From: Maribacter sp.
GTDB lineage: Bacteria; Bacteroidota; Bacteroidia; Flavobacteriales; Flavobacteriaceae
DNA: 36,210 bases
Assembly: GCA_024228355.1 (NCBI GenBank)
Contig: JAAETN010000470.1
Location: 1 to 36,210, forward strand
Direction of reading: 5' to 3'
Below the pieces are notes generated by a model. The model was given only the letters and a program-made list of their open reading frames with translations. It did not search any database and had not been told where the DNA came from. Position 1 is the stretch's first letter, and each line of letters opens with the position of its first letter. The translations under genes were made by a program, and so were the position numbers. Below are positions 16,111-23,880 of this stretch, piece after piece.

Positions 16111-17088
16111 TTAAATCATTCCGCTGAGATTTTTGAATGAGTTATTAAGGGTGGCCATAGGGTCAGGCGCCATATCCCTCTCCAAATAATAGTGATCTAC
16201 GCCGATTTTCGATGCCTTTTCAATAATCTTCGAAATTTCAAAAACACCATCCCCTGGATCGGTCATATAGCCAAAAAGCTCCCTCCATTCTTGGGGGTTA
16301 CTTCCAGTCCCTGAAAATTGTATTTTCTCTTTACTGTCCTTCAAGTGTAGTAATTTGTACCTATTGGGGTATTTGTCAAGATATTCCAAAGGATTTGCGC
16401 CGGCCGCCGACATCCAAAACACATCAAGTTCAAATTGCACATAATCAGGATTCGTATTTTGGATAAGATAATCCATAGGTACTTGGCCATCCATCACAAC
16501 ATGCTCATAACCGTGATTGTGGTAGGCGAACTTCATTCCATATTTGGAGAGACCTTCACCAAAACCATTAAATTCCTCAGCAAGTCTCTTATAGCCGTCA
16601 AGTGTGTCCCTACCTTGCATAATCGCGGCAATTATAAGATACTTGGTCCCTAATTTGTTTCCCATTTCGGCTATTTGACCCAAGTTATTCCTTAACGTGC
16701 TAATGTCAACATGTAAAGAAGGAGCACTTAAATTATATTCTTTGAGCATTCCAACAGTTTCATCAGGGGAAAAACCAAAAAACGCATGGTCCTTAGCACC
16801 GAACATGGGTCCAAACATTTCCCTGTATTGTTTTTTGGCAGCCTCTGAACTAGCGGGGAAAGGGCCAAAAAATTCAACTTCCTTATATCCTATTTCGCTG
16901 ACGGTCTGTAATGTTCCTCTTAAATCTTTAACGGTCATTTGAGGAACCGTGAACAACTGAACTCCTAAATTGATATCATTCTTGTCCACGTTCGACATCA
17001 GTAATTGTTCTATATTTTTGAATCCAGTTGACAACACTGCGGCGCTAGTTCCCAAAATGGTGCTTTTTAATGCTTCTCTTCGTTTCAT
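16111..17088 (-). CDS. Exported xylose-isomerase-like TIM-barrel protein
   Basis: A 325-residue protein of the sugar phosphate isomerase/epimerase superfamily. The N-terminus MKRREALKSTILGTSAAVLS carries a twin-arginine-type motif and hydrophobic stretch, so it is exported, which rules out a phosphorylated cytoplasmic substrate. Metal-site and barrel-strand motifs are visible: EVEFFGPF, SLHVDISTL, FAYHNHGYEH, VQFELDVFW, KLLHLKDS and YYLERD. It is the last gene of a four-gene minus-strand operon with a GMC oxidoreductase and its small subunit. Related periplasmic barrels act on 3-keto-glycosides (elimination, epimerisation or hydrolysis), which suits the neighbours. Exact reaction is inference. 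Confidence 0.88.
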   Translation of the reverse strand: MKRREALKSTILGTSAAVLSTGFKNIEQLLMSNVDKNDINLGVQLFTVPQMTVKDLRGTLQTVSEIGYKEVEFFGPFPASSEAAKKQYREMFGPMFGAKDHAFFGFSPDETVGMLKEYNLSAPSLHVDISTLRNNLGQIAEMGNKLGTKYLIIAAIMQGRDTLDGYKRLAEEFNGFGEGLSKYGMKFAYHNHGYEHVVMDGQVPMDYLIQNTNPDYVQFELDVFWMSAAGANPLEYLDKYPNRYKLLHLKDSKEKIQFSGTGSNPQEWRELFGYMTDPGDGVFEISKIIEKASKIGVDHYYLERDMAPDPMATLNNSFKNLSGMI

Positions 17089-17111
17089 ATTAGATTTTTA
17101 AGAAATTTAAG

Positions 17112-17690
17112 TTAAAGACTGAAATTGAAACCACTATAAATTATGCCATTAACCTCGGATAGAGGTACACAACCATGGTATTTTCCAGGTAAGGGATTGA
17201 ATATTAAGTATTGCGTTACTCCGACTTCTGTTTTGAAAAAAACTTCGTAGACCAGTTGCTTGACCGTGCCAAAATATGTGGGTTGCCCATTTTCTAAAAA
17301 ACGTTTTTCCTCGTTTTTGAGAAAGGAAAGTTTTTCTTCCACACTACTTTTCAGAAAACCTTTGCCCGTAGTACTGGCAGATAAAGAATTGAATTCTTCA
17401 AAAGCCGTTTCAAAGGCAGTTTGTTGTTCTTTAGGTGTATACTCTGCCAGAATGGTATCAATGTACTTTGGAATCAGTTTCTTTGTCGCTTCCGGCACTT
17501 CCTCATCCGGTATTAGAATATGGGCAATTTGATCTACTGTACTTACACCCTCCGATGTTAGATATTGGGGTTGCCAATCATATTTATCAGCTTTGTCCGC
17601 GCAACTCTGTAGAATACTACTGCTAATCGTTACGGTAATACCCGCCCCTATCAATAAGCTTGTTTTTTTCAAAGCTGTTCTCCTATCCAT
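17112..17690 (-). CDS. Gluconate 2-dehydrogenase subunit 3-like protein, Tat-exported
   Basis: A 192-residue protein with MDRRTALKKTSLLIGAGITV, a twin-arginine motif plus hydrophobic segment, possibly also a lipobox-like SILQSC. The body has the small-subunit layout of the gluconate_2-dh3 family (STVDQIAHILIPDEEVPEATK, AFEEFNSLSASTTGKGF, YTPKEQQTAFETAFEEF) and ends in the LPGKYHGCVPLSE motif common in this family. In FAD-dependent sugar dehydrogenases this subunit is needed for folding and carries the leaderless catalytic subunit through the Tat system. It lies 15 bp after the GMC gene and 23 bp before the TIM-barrel gene. Confidence 0.9.
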   Translation of the reverse strand: MDRRTALKKTSLLIGAGITVTISSSILQSCADKADKYDWQPQYLTSEGVSTVDQIAHILIPDEEVPEATKKLIPKYIDTILAEYTPKEQQTAFETAFEEFNSLSASTTGKGFLKSSVEEKLSFLKNEEKRFLENGQPTYFGTVKQLVYEVFFKTEVGVTQYLIFNPLPGKYHGCVPLSEVNGIIYSGFNFSL

Positions 17691-17705
17691 TACAATACAT
17701 TAAAA

Positions 17706-19439
17706 TTAAAGGTTTCCTTTTTTTAATTCGCTTACGGCGTAATCAGCTGCCCTAGCAGTAAGGGCCATATAGGTCAAAGATGGGTTCTGGCAGGCCGAGG
17801 ACGTCATGGCAGCGCCATCAGTCACAAATACATTTTGTGCGTCCCAGACCTGGTTCCATTTGTTGAGCACTGATGTCTTTGGGTCTTTTCCCATTCTTGC
17901 GGTACCCATTTCATGTATTCCGAAACCAGGGTGGCTACCTTGGCTTATAGGCATAACCTGTGCAAAATCGGAAGCCTCTAAAATCTCAACGGCCGAACTG
18001 GTCATATCCTTTTGCATCTCCAACTCATTCTCCTTCCATTCGACATCAAAGGTTACCGTAGGCATGCCATTGATGTCGGTAACTTCATTGTTCAGTGTTA
18101 CCTTATTATCGTGATAAGGTAAACATTCACCCATGCCTAAAATACCCATGGTCCAGGGTCCGGGCTTTTGAACCAATTCTTTGATAGGTTTACCAACAGT
18201 CAATTCCTTTATCGATTTTGTCCAATCGACCCTACTTGCCATCCCTTGATAACCGTAACCCCGCACGTAATTTCTCTTGGTCCCTGGCTTGCCGGGTAAG
18301 TTTCTAAATCGTGGAATATATATCCCATTCGGACGTTCATGTCTGTAATATTTATCCTGAAAATCCATGTGGATGCCCATGGCCCCGGCCCACATGTGAT
18401 GATCCATGAGGTTATGACCCAGTTCATTTGAAGAGCTTCCAAGCCCTTCGGGCCAAATATCTGTTGCGGATTGCATTAATATTTGGGCACTGCCCACTGT
18501 TGACGCATTTAAAAAGACTATTTTGGAGAAGAAGTCGATAGTTTCTTTGGTCTCGGTATCCAAAATCCGTACCCCGATAGCTTTTTTGGTTTCTTTGTCA
18601 TACAATATTTCCCTTACAGCGGAAAAAGGCCTAAGCGTAAAATTACCCGTAGACTGTGCCGCAGGCAAAGTGGACGAATTACTACTAAAGTAACCCCCTA
18701 ATGGGCATCCTCGCATACATAGGTTCCGGTTTTGACAAGTACCCCTTTGACCGCGCGTAGCATTACCGGTAAGGTGTGCTGTTCGTCCTATGGTCAATAT
18801 TCTATCATTGAATTTTTCCTTGACCCTATCTCGTACATGCTGTTCTATACAATTAAGTTCCATGGCAGGTAAAAACTTTCCATCGGGCAATTGCGGAAGG
18901 TTTTCATTTTGACCGCTTACGCCGATAAAATCCTCAACATGATCATACCAGGAGGACAGGTCATTATAGCGAATTGGCCAATCCACACCATGACCATCAA
19001 TTGCATTGGCTTCGAAATCCATCTCGCTCCATCGATAACTTTGCCTCCCCCACATGATGGACCTACCACCGACATGATAGCCTCTAATCCAATCGAAAGG
19101 CTTGGTCTCGCTGTACGGATGTTCAGTATCTTTTACCCACCAGTGTTTTGTAGATTGGGTAACGCCAAACATTGAGCGCATTTGTTTTTGATAATCCTTA
19201 GCTTCGGCCACCTTTATTTTATCCCCATAAGGAAAATCCCACGGCATCTTACTAGTGGTAGGATAATCAGAAATATGTTTTACATCACGACCCTTTTCAA
19301 GAACCAAAGTCTTCAAACCTTTTTCGCACAATTCCTTAGCAGCCCATCCGCCACTTATTCCCGAACCTATCACTATGGCATCATAGGTGTTTTCTTCGGT
19401 GGCATTATTATTTATGTACATCACTTTATTTTTTAACAT
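17706..19439 (-). CDS. GMC-family FAD-dependent sugar oxidoreductase
   Basis: A 577-residue flavoprotein with the FAD motif IVIGSGISGG (about 22-31), the GGRSIMWG second FAD motif, and the C-terminal catalytic region HEMGTARMG, VTDGA, and CQNPSLTYMAL. A cysteine-rich stretch TCQNRNLCMRGCPLGG matches the position of the 3Fe-4S cluster in FAD-dependent glucose/gluconate-type dehydrogenases. There is no signal peptide; it most likely travels with the Tat-exported small subunit next door. Members oxidise sugar hydroxyls and some the C3 hydroxyl of glycosides, giving 3-keto sugars. ATG at 19439 overlaps the TetR gene by 14 bp; a second ATG at 19421 would avoid the overlap. Confidence 0.92.
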   Translation of the reverse strand: MLKNKVMYINNNATEENTYDAIVIGSGISGGWAAKELCEKGLKTLVLEKGRDVKHISDYPTTSKMPWDFPYGDKIKVAEAKDYQKQMRSMFGVTQSTKHWWVKDTEHPYSETKPFDWIRGYHVGGRSIMWGRQSYRWSEMDFEANAIDGHGVDWPIRYNDLSSWYDHVEDFIGVSGQNENLPQLPDGKFLPAMELNCIEQHVRDRVKEKFNDRILTIGRTAHLTGNATRGQRGTCQNRNLCMRGCPLGGYFSSNSSTLPAAQSTGNFTLRPFSAVREILYDKETKKAIGVRILDTETKETIDFFSKIVFLNASTVGSAQILMQSATDIWPEGLGSSSNELGHNLMDHHMWAGAMGIHMDFQDKYYRHERPNGIYIPRFRNLPGKPGTKRNYVRGYGYQGMASRVDWTKSIKELTVGKPIKELVQKPGPWTMGILGMGECLPYHDNKVTLNNEVTDINGMPTVTFDVEWKENELEMQKDMTSSAVEILEASDFAQVMPISQGSHPGFGIHEMGTARMGKDPKTSVLNKWNQVWDAQNVFVTDGAAMTSSACQNPSLTYMALTARAADYAVSELKKGNL

Positions 19440-20028
19440 AGAGGTAATCGATAATCATTTCGGGTATCATTTTTTTTCGGGTTTCCAATAAATCTTTATA
19501 GTCCCCATCCGACAATCCATTTATCTCGTGTAACATATGTTTATTCAGAAAAGGGAAGAGGGTAAGTGAAACCAGATTGAGCATGAAATTGACATAGGAA
19601 ATAGGTCTTATTATTTTTTTTGAAATTAACTCTTCGAGTTCTTTTTCCATAATGTTATCTACCGCCTTAAAATTGATTCCACCATACACTTTGTCAGGAT
19701 GGCGTTCTGATTCAAATATTATGAATGCCGGAACATGGGGGTTTTCTTTGCAAAAATCCGTCCAGCGCGAAACGAACTGTTCAATTTTCTCCTTAAAGGA
19801 CAAATTGCTGTCAAAAGCAAGTTCTGACAAGATATTGAATTGTTTGAACATGTCATCCGTAACCGTTTTAAACAGTTTATCCTTAGAGCCATAGTAATAA
19901 TGAAGTGCGGAAATATTTGCGTTTGCTTTTGAGGCAATGTCTCTCGTTTTAGTGTCGGCATAGCCTTTTTTTGAAAATACTTCAATAGCGGCTTGTTTGA
20001 TTTTTTCCTCTGTATTTGATGTTGACAT
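19426..20028 (-). CDS. TetR-family regulator heading the GMC operon
   Basis: A 200-residue TetR-type regulator: the N-terminal helix-turn-helix reads IKQAAIEVFSKKGYADTKTR, DIASKANANISALHYYYGSK and DKLFKTV, followed by a helical ligand domain. It is the first gene of the operon and overlaps the GMC oxidoreductase start, so regulator and enzymes are made from one mRNA. A perfect 31-bp palindrome lies 38 bp upstream, across the promoter, which makes negative autoregulation the likely mode. Ligand unknown; a sugar-derived keto compound would fit the operon, though TetR control is unusual for a carbohydrate locus. Confidence 0.92.
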   Translation of the reverse strand: MSTSNTEEKIKQAAIEVFSKKGYADTKTRDIASKANANISALHYYYGSKDKLFKTVTDDMFKQFNILSELAFDSNLSFKEKIEQFVSRWTDFCKENPHVPAFIIFESERHPDKVYGGINFKAVDNIMEKELEELISKKIIRPISYVNFMLNLVSLTLFPFLNKHMLHEINGLSDGDYKDLLETRKKMIPEMIIDYLYVKK

Positions 20029-20056
20029 TTATTTCAATAGTTGATTGAAAAGATTA

Positions 20057-20088
20057 CAAATTTAGTTAAATCATTTGATTCAATCAAA
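20057..20088 (-). promoter_or_regulatory. Promoter of the TetR-GMC operon
   Basis: Minus-strand TTTG (20085-20088), 20-base spacer, then TAAATTTG (20057-20064): a perfect match to the Bacteroidota consensus. The TetR start is 29 bp downstream of the -7 element. Confidence 0.75.
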
Positions 20089-20096
20089 TGATTTAA
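20066..20096. promoter_or_regulatory. 31-bp perfect palindrome, candidate TetR operator
   Basis: TTAAATCATTTGATT (20066-20080), central C, AATCAAATGATTTAA (20082-20096). The two 15-base arms match without error. It covers the -33 element and nearly all of the spacer of the operon promoter, so binding would block RNA polymerase. A further half-like TTGATTGAA lies at 20041-20049. Confidence 0.65.
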
Positions 20097-20708
20097 TAAA
20101 AATTTCTCTTATTAAAATATTTAGTCTCGGAAAACGAACCATTTTTGAGACGTTTGAAATCGTAGATTATCAATCTTGATTGTCCCAATTCCTTACCAAA
20201 ACTTTGCGCATGGATCCTGTTTCGATTTTATAGTGTTCGGGCAGATAAGCGTTAAGTAAAATCGAAATAGGGGGCATTCTACTTTACATTTTTTATTTCC
20301 AGATTTTTCTTTTGTAACCATTGAGAGCAAGATGTCATGACAAGGGCACATCCTGAAATTACCGCCCGAAAGTTCATTCATGGCGACTAGGATAGTAGAC
20401 TCCCCTGTTTATAGGGCTTTCCAAGGTCGACTATCCTAGTGGTTTAAGATTTTTCAGGTTAGTATTCTTCACTTAATTTTCGGAAATCCTTTATTTATAA
20501 GGGTTTGCAAGTCTTTGAAACGTAATAACATCGCTTTAGCGTGTTATCCTCTTGCTATCCCTTTCTTCGCATAAATACATTGAAAGGAATACCCAGAGCT
20601 TTTAAGCTCTTAACAATTATCGGCCTTTGAATTCAATAAAAAAGATGCCTATTTAGGCTAAAAATTGTTAAAATTTGAGAAATTTTGGGGCGTTTGCAAA
20701 TTGTTTGC
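20097..20708. other. Gene-free stretch with two long inverted repeats
   Basis: No convincing gene on either strand. It holds an inverted repeat TTTCGATTTTA (20220-20230) / TAAAATCGAAA (20257-20267), a longer one at 20386-20400 / 20426-20440 (ACTAGGATAGT arms plus GAC, one mismatch, 25-base loop), and small palindromes such as AGAGCTTTTAAGCTCT near 20598. The rest is AT-rich and unremarkable. Confidence 0.5.
20386..20440. repeat. Long imperfect hairpin
   Basis: Arms ACTAGGATAGTAGAC (20386-20400) and GTCGACTATCCTAGT (20426-20440) pair over 15 positions with one mismatch. A short T tract follows on the plus side (ATTTTTC at 20449-20455). It may be a terminator or a recombination-site relic. Confidence 0.5.
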
Positions 20709-20745
20709 AAAAAAAAAGTCCCAGAAGTATTGAAACCTCTGAGAC
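20709..20745 (-). terminator. Rho-independent terminator at the end of the tRNA/repeat array
   Basis: In minus-strand RNA the stem GTCTCAGA (20745-20738) pairs with TCTGGGAC (20725-20718) with one U-G pair, followed directly by nine T (20717-20709). It closes the minus-strand unit formed by tRNA-Arg and repeat units R3 and R2. Confidence 0.75.
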
Positions 20746-20758
20746 CCTATAGATACTG

Positions 20759-20922
20759 GTGATCGCGACAGGATTACCTGCGGTTTTCCTTTGTGCTCAA
20801 TGTTGCAATTAAAAAACCACACAAGGCGCTGCCTTGTTACTTTGTATTTCCCTTCATTTATGAAAGCCTGAGCTTTCAACACTTTAGAAAATACAAAACC
20901 ACGCTTCAAGGAGCATGGTTTT
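20759..20922. repeat. Structured repeat unit R2
   Basis: Opens with GTGATCGCGACAGGATT (20759-20775), identical to the 17 bases at the 3' boundary of tRNA-Arg. The shared core with one change (ACCTGCGG) follows, then hairpins ACAAGGC/GCCTTGT (20821-20837) and GAAAGC-CTGA-GCTTTC (20862-20877) and a terminator-like hairpin AAAACCACGC/GCATGGTTTT (20895-20922). AAAACCA at 20813-20819 can compete for the same TGGTTTT arm. Confidence 0.65.
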
Positions 20923-20931
20923 CTGAGTGTA

Positions 20932-21093
20932 GTGATCGCGACAGGATTACCTACGGTTTTCCTTTGCTGTCCCATGTGAAAATAGCAAGTCCGACTGTCA
21001 ACCAGTCAGTTTTGGTTTCGTTTCAAGATCCCAAAACTTCGTTTTGATCTTTCCACAAAACAAAAATCCATTCCTTTCGGGAATGGACTTGCT
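20932..21093. repeat. Structured repeat unit R3
   Basis: Opens with the same 17-base tRNA-Arg 3' end (20932-20948) and core to 20965. Hairpins GACTG/CAGTC (20993-21007) and CAAAAC-TTC-GTTTTG (21032-21046) are enclosed by a 9-bp stem AGCAAGTCC (20984-20992) / GGACTTGCT (21085-21093). The last part overlaps the terminator hairpin of the tRNA. The stems differ in sequence from R1 and R2 yet keep order and pairing. Confidence 0.65.
21057..21087 (-). terminator. Terminator of tRNA-Arg
   Basis: Minus-strand stem TCCATTCC/GGAATGGA (arms at 21080-21087 and 21067-21074, loop CGAAA) followed by TTTTTGTTTT. It begins 14 bases after the tRNA 3' end. Confidence 0.7.
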
Positions 21094-21101
21094 GCTTTAA
21101 G

Positions 21102-21175
21102 TGATCGCGACAGGATTCGAACCTGTGACCGTCTGCTTAGAAGGCAGATGCTCTATCCAGCTGAGCTACGCGACC
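21102..21175 (-). tRNA. tRNA-Arg(TCT)
   Basis: Full cloverleaf on the minus strand: acceptor GGTCGCG/CGCGATC, D-arm GCTC/GAGC, anticodon stem TCTGC/GCAGA with loop CTTCTAA giving anticodon TCT, T-arm ACAGG-TTCGAAT-CCTGT, discriminator A. CCA is not encoded. The 3' 17 bases are repeated twice downstream (R3, R2), and the 5' 12 bases are repeated upstream at 21232-21251. Confidence 0.95.
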
Positions 21176-21251
21176 TTGTTGCGGAGCGAAGCTGCCTGTC
21201 CGCCGTATACGTCTTAGACGGAGGAGGAGGAAGCTACGCGACCTTGTTGCG
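21164..21251. repeat. 20-bp direct repeat duplicating the tRNA-Arg 5' end
   Basis: AGCTACGCGACCTTGTTGCG occurs at 21164-21183 (start of the tRNA plus 8 bases upstream) and again at 21232-21251. The 48 bases between hold a GC-rich, partly palindromic insert (CCTGTCCGCCG near 21195, GACGGAGGAGG near 21217). Confidence 0.7.
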
Positions 21252-21322
21252 ACCATTTCTAAAAAAGGGTTAATTACCCTTAAACAAAAAAGCTCCAAGT
21301 TTCCTTGAGGCTTCTTATGTAG

Positions 21323-21378
<56 letters not shown>

Positions 21379-21395
<17 letters not shown>

Positions 21396-21522
21396 ATGTA
21401 TTGTATAAGTGCCATTATAATGCACTGTTTATTAATTTTTTCTCTCAGGTTAAGTAGGTGTCCCCTGTCCTGAGCCTTGTCGAAGGGTACTGCTCTACCC
21501 TTATCCCGATAGCTATCGGGAT
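21379..21522. repeat. tRNA-fMet 5' duplication with REP-like palindromes
   Basis: TACTGCTCTACCC from the 5' part of tRNA-fMet (21379-21391) recurs at 21488-21500. Just before the second copy lies CCTGAGCCTTGTCGAAGGG (21469-21487), of the REP-like type also seen inside the GSCFA gene. Just after it lies the perfect 20-bp palindrome ATCCCGATAGCTATCGGGAT (21503-21522). The rest of 21396-21637 shows one more hairpin, CAGATAA/TTATCTG at 21571-21587. Confidence 0.65.
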
Positions 21523-21637
21523 TGGACGGCAAATATACAACGGTTTTTTTAACCTATCAAAACTTGGCCCCAGATAATTTTTATCTGTATTCCCCATAAA
21601 ATGGTTAAAATCCATAACTTCGAGCTTTTACATTACT

Positions 21638-22996
21638 ATGGATGCAATCAATGATTTTCTTGTTAGTGCGAATAATATAGTCAATTGGCCAATGTTCTTC
21701 ATGCTTATCGGTGGCGGGCTTTTTCTTGTTTTTTACTCCAAATTTTTGCCCTACCGCTATTTTGGTCATGCGATAGCGATTACCGCTGGAAAATATGATG
21801 ATAAGAACGCGAAGGGAGATGTTAGTTCGTTTCAGGCCTTATCAGCTGCGGTAGCTGCTACTGTTGGCCTTGGGAATATTTCAGGGGTGGCTATTGCCAT
21901 TCATTACGGTGGGCCTGGTGTTGTTTTCTGGATATGGATGACTGCTTTAATTGGGATGGGGATAAAGTTTTATTCCTGTAGTCTATCCGTTATGTTTCGA
22001 GGTACCGATTCTGAAGGCCATCTACAAGGTGGCCCCATGTACTATATAACCAAAGGTCTCGGTGAAAGGGCAAGACCACTTGCGGTTTTCTTTGCTATTT
22101 GTGGGTTGTTCGGATTTTTAGGAGTATTCACAGCCAATCAATTTACCGAGACATTCATGAGTGTCATAGAACCATCAAGTACCATTTATGAAATGAGTGA
22201 ATTGAACTGGAAATGGACCATAGGTATTGCACTGGCGATAATAACTTCGCTTGTGATTTTTGGCGGGTTGTCTAAAATTGCCAAGGTAGCATCGGCCATT
22301 GTTCCTTTTATGGTAGCCGTATATTTAATCGCCGTTGTTGTGGTAATGACACTTAATGCATCGCAAATAATACCTTCTTTAAAAATGATAATTACCGAAG
22401 CATGGAATTTTAAGACCATGGTAGCAGGGGGGTTTTGGGGATTGGTGATGATTGGTATTAAAAGAGCCATGTTTTCCAATGAGGCAGGTCTGGGAAGTGC
22501 GCCTATGTATCATGGGCAGTCTAAAACAGATAATCCCATAAAAGAAGGATTGGTTGCTATGCTGGGCCCTTTTATCGATACCATTCTGGTATGTACTTTT
22601 ACTGCTGTGGTGATTATTTTAAGCGGTGCTTATTTGGAAGATGCAAATGGAATCGTTATGACCCTATCTGCTTTTGAAAAAACCCTTTTTGGTTATGGGG
22701 ATGATCTTTTAATGATAATAGTTACCGCATTTGCGCTTTCAACCTTATTTACCTACTCCTACTATGGAGTGAAGAGTTTATCCTTTTTAACGAATGCCAA
22801 AATCGGGAAGCTTTATAATGTATATTTTGTAATTACAATAGTTTTTGCAGCGGTCGCTTCCGTGGAACTTGTAACTCATTTAATAGACTTATCATATGCC
22901 TTAATGGTAATACCGAATATGATCGCCGTACTTTTGTTGGCGCCAAAAGTCAATCAGGCCGCAAAAGAGTACTTTAAAAACTTAAAGAATGGCTGA
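21638..22996 (+). CDS. Alanine/glycine:cation symporter (AGCS family)
   Basis: A 452-residue integral membrane protein with about ten to eleven hydrophobic helices. AGCS landmarks include AAVAATVGLGNISGVA, HYGGPGVVFWIWM, HLQGGPMYYITKG, and IKRAMFSNEAGLGSAPMYHG, which form the substrate and sodium site in this family. It imports small neutral amino acids such as alanine or glycine with Na+ in the inner membrane. Its stop overlaps the era start by 8 bases, so both are on one transcript, although their functions are unrelated. The ATG at 21638 directly precedes the conserved N-terminal part. Confidence 0.93.
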   Translation: MDAINDFLVSANNIVNWPMFFMLIGGGLFLVFYSKFLPYRYFGHAIAITAGKYDDKNAKGDVSSFQALSAAVAATVGLGNISGVAIAIHYGGPGVVFWIWMTALIGMGIKFYSCSLSVMFRGTDSEGHLQGGPMYYITKGLGERARPLAVFFAICGLFGFLGVFTANQFTETFMSVIEPSSTIYEMSELNWKWTIGIALAIITSLVIFGGLSKIAKVASAIVPFMVAVYLIAVVVVMTLNASQIIPSLKMIITEAWNFKTMVAGGFWGLVMIGIKRAMFSNEAGLGSAPMYHGQSKTDNPIKEGLVAMLGPFIDTILVCTFTAVVIILSGAYLEDANGIVMTLSAFEKTLFGYGDDLLMIIVTAFALSTLFTYSYYGVKSLSFLTNAKIGKLYNVYFVITIVFAAVASVELVTHLIDLSYALMVIPNMIAVLLLAPKVNQAAKEYFKNLKNG

Positions 22997-23879
22997 GCAT
23001 AAAGCAGGATTTGTAAATATTATAGGGAACCCCAATGTAGGGAAATCTACTTTGATGAATGCTTTTATTGGTGAAAAGCTCTCTATAATAACATCAAAGG
23101 CACAGACTACCAGACACCGGATTTTAGGTATCGTAAATGGTGATGATTTTCAGGTTATCCTATCGGATACACCGGGAATTATCAAACCGGCCTATGAGCT
23201 ACAATCTTCTATGATGGATTTTGTGAAATCTGCCTTCGAAGATGCCGATGTGCTTTTGTATATGGTAGAAATAGGGGAGAAGGTGCTAAAAGATGAAAAG
23301 TTCTTTGAAAAAATCAAGAATAGTAAGATTCCAGTATTGTTATTATTGAATAAGATCGATGCTTCCACACAGGAGGAATTGGAAGATCAAATACAATATT
23401 GGCAAGAGCAATTACCAACAGTTGAGATTCATCCCATATCAGCCTTGAACAATTTTAATGTTAAAGGGGTGTTTGAACGAATATTGGAACTGCTTCCCGA
23501 ATCACCGCCTTATTACCCCAAAGACCAATTAACAGATAAACCCGAACGTTTTTTCGTTAATGAAACCATTAGGGAAAAAATATTGTTGTTTTATAAGAAA
23601 GAGATTCCTTATTCGGTTGAAATAGAAACCGAGGAGTTTTTTGAAGACCCGGAAATTATTAGAATGCGGGCTGTTATAATGGTAGAACGCGATTCCCAAA
23701 AAGGGATTATCATTGGTCACAAAGGCAGTGCCTTAAAACGGGTTGGCGTTGAGGCCCGTAAGGATCTTGAGAAATTCTTTGGCAAACAGGTTCATCTAGA
23801 ATTGTATGTAAAGGTGAACAAGAATTGGAGAAGCAATGAACGACAATTGAAAAGATTTGGCTATAATCAAAAGAAATAG
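22989..23879 (+). CDS. era: GTPase Era, 16S rRNA maturation factor
   Basis: A 296-residue Era: G1 GNPNVGKST (13-21), switch region TRHRILGI, G3 DTPG, G4 NKID and a C-terminal KH domain with the RNA-binding loop GIIIGHKGSALKRVG. Era binds the 3' end of 16S rRNA and assists 30S assembly. Length and domain order are normal for the family. It overlaps the symporter gene by 8 bases and meets a minus-strand gene one base after its stop. The other ribosome-assembly GTPase gene, der, lies about 570 bp further along on the same strand. Confidence 0.96.
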   Translation: MAEHKAGFVNIIGNPNVGKSTLMNAFIGEKLSIITSKAQTTRHRILGIVNGDDFQVILSDTPGIIKPAYELQSSMMDFVKSAFEDADVLLYMVEIGEKVLKDEKFFEKIKNSKIPVLLLLNKIDASTQEELEDQIQYWQEQLPTVEIHPISALNNFNVKGVFERILELLPESPPYYPKDQLTDKPERFFVNETIREKILLFYKKEIPYSVEIETEEFFEDPEIIRMRAVIMVERDSQKGIIIGHKGSALKRVGVEARKDLEKFFGKQVHLELYVKVNKNWRSNERQLKRFGYNQKK

Positions 23880-23880
23880 G

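Noticed and set aside
20193-20381. A 62-codon minus-strand frame
   Set aside because: It crosses an inverted repeat, has odd composition and no recognisable domain or upstream promoter.
20793-21047. An 84-codon plus-strand frame across repeat units R2 and R3
   Set aside because: It runs through hairpins and tRNA-end copies and has no protein-like conservation; the repeat structure explains the sequence.
20759-21117. CRISPR array or integron cassette array for the tRNA-linked units
   Set aside because: Only two units with 170-bp spacing, no cas genes, no integron integrase or cassette ORFs. The shared sequence is a tRNA end plus a hairpin core.
21232-21251. A second tRNA-Arg gene
   Set aside because: Only the first 12 bases of the tRNA are repeated; there is no anticodon or T-arm.
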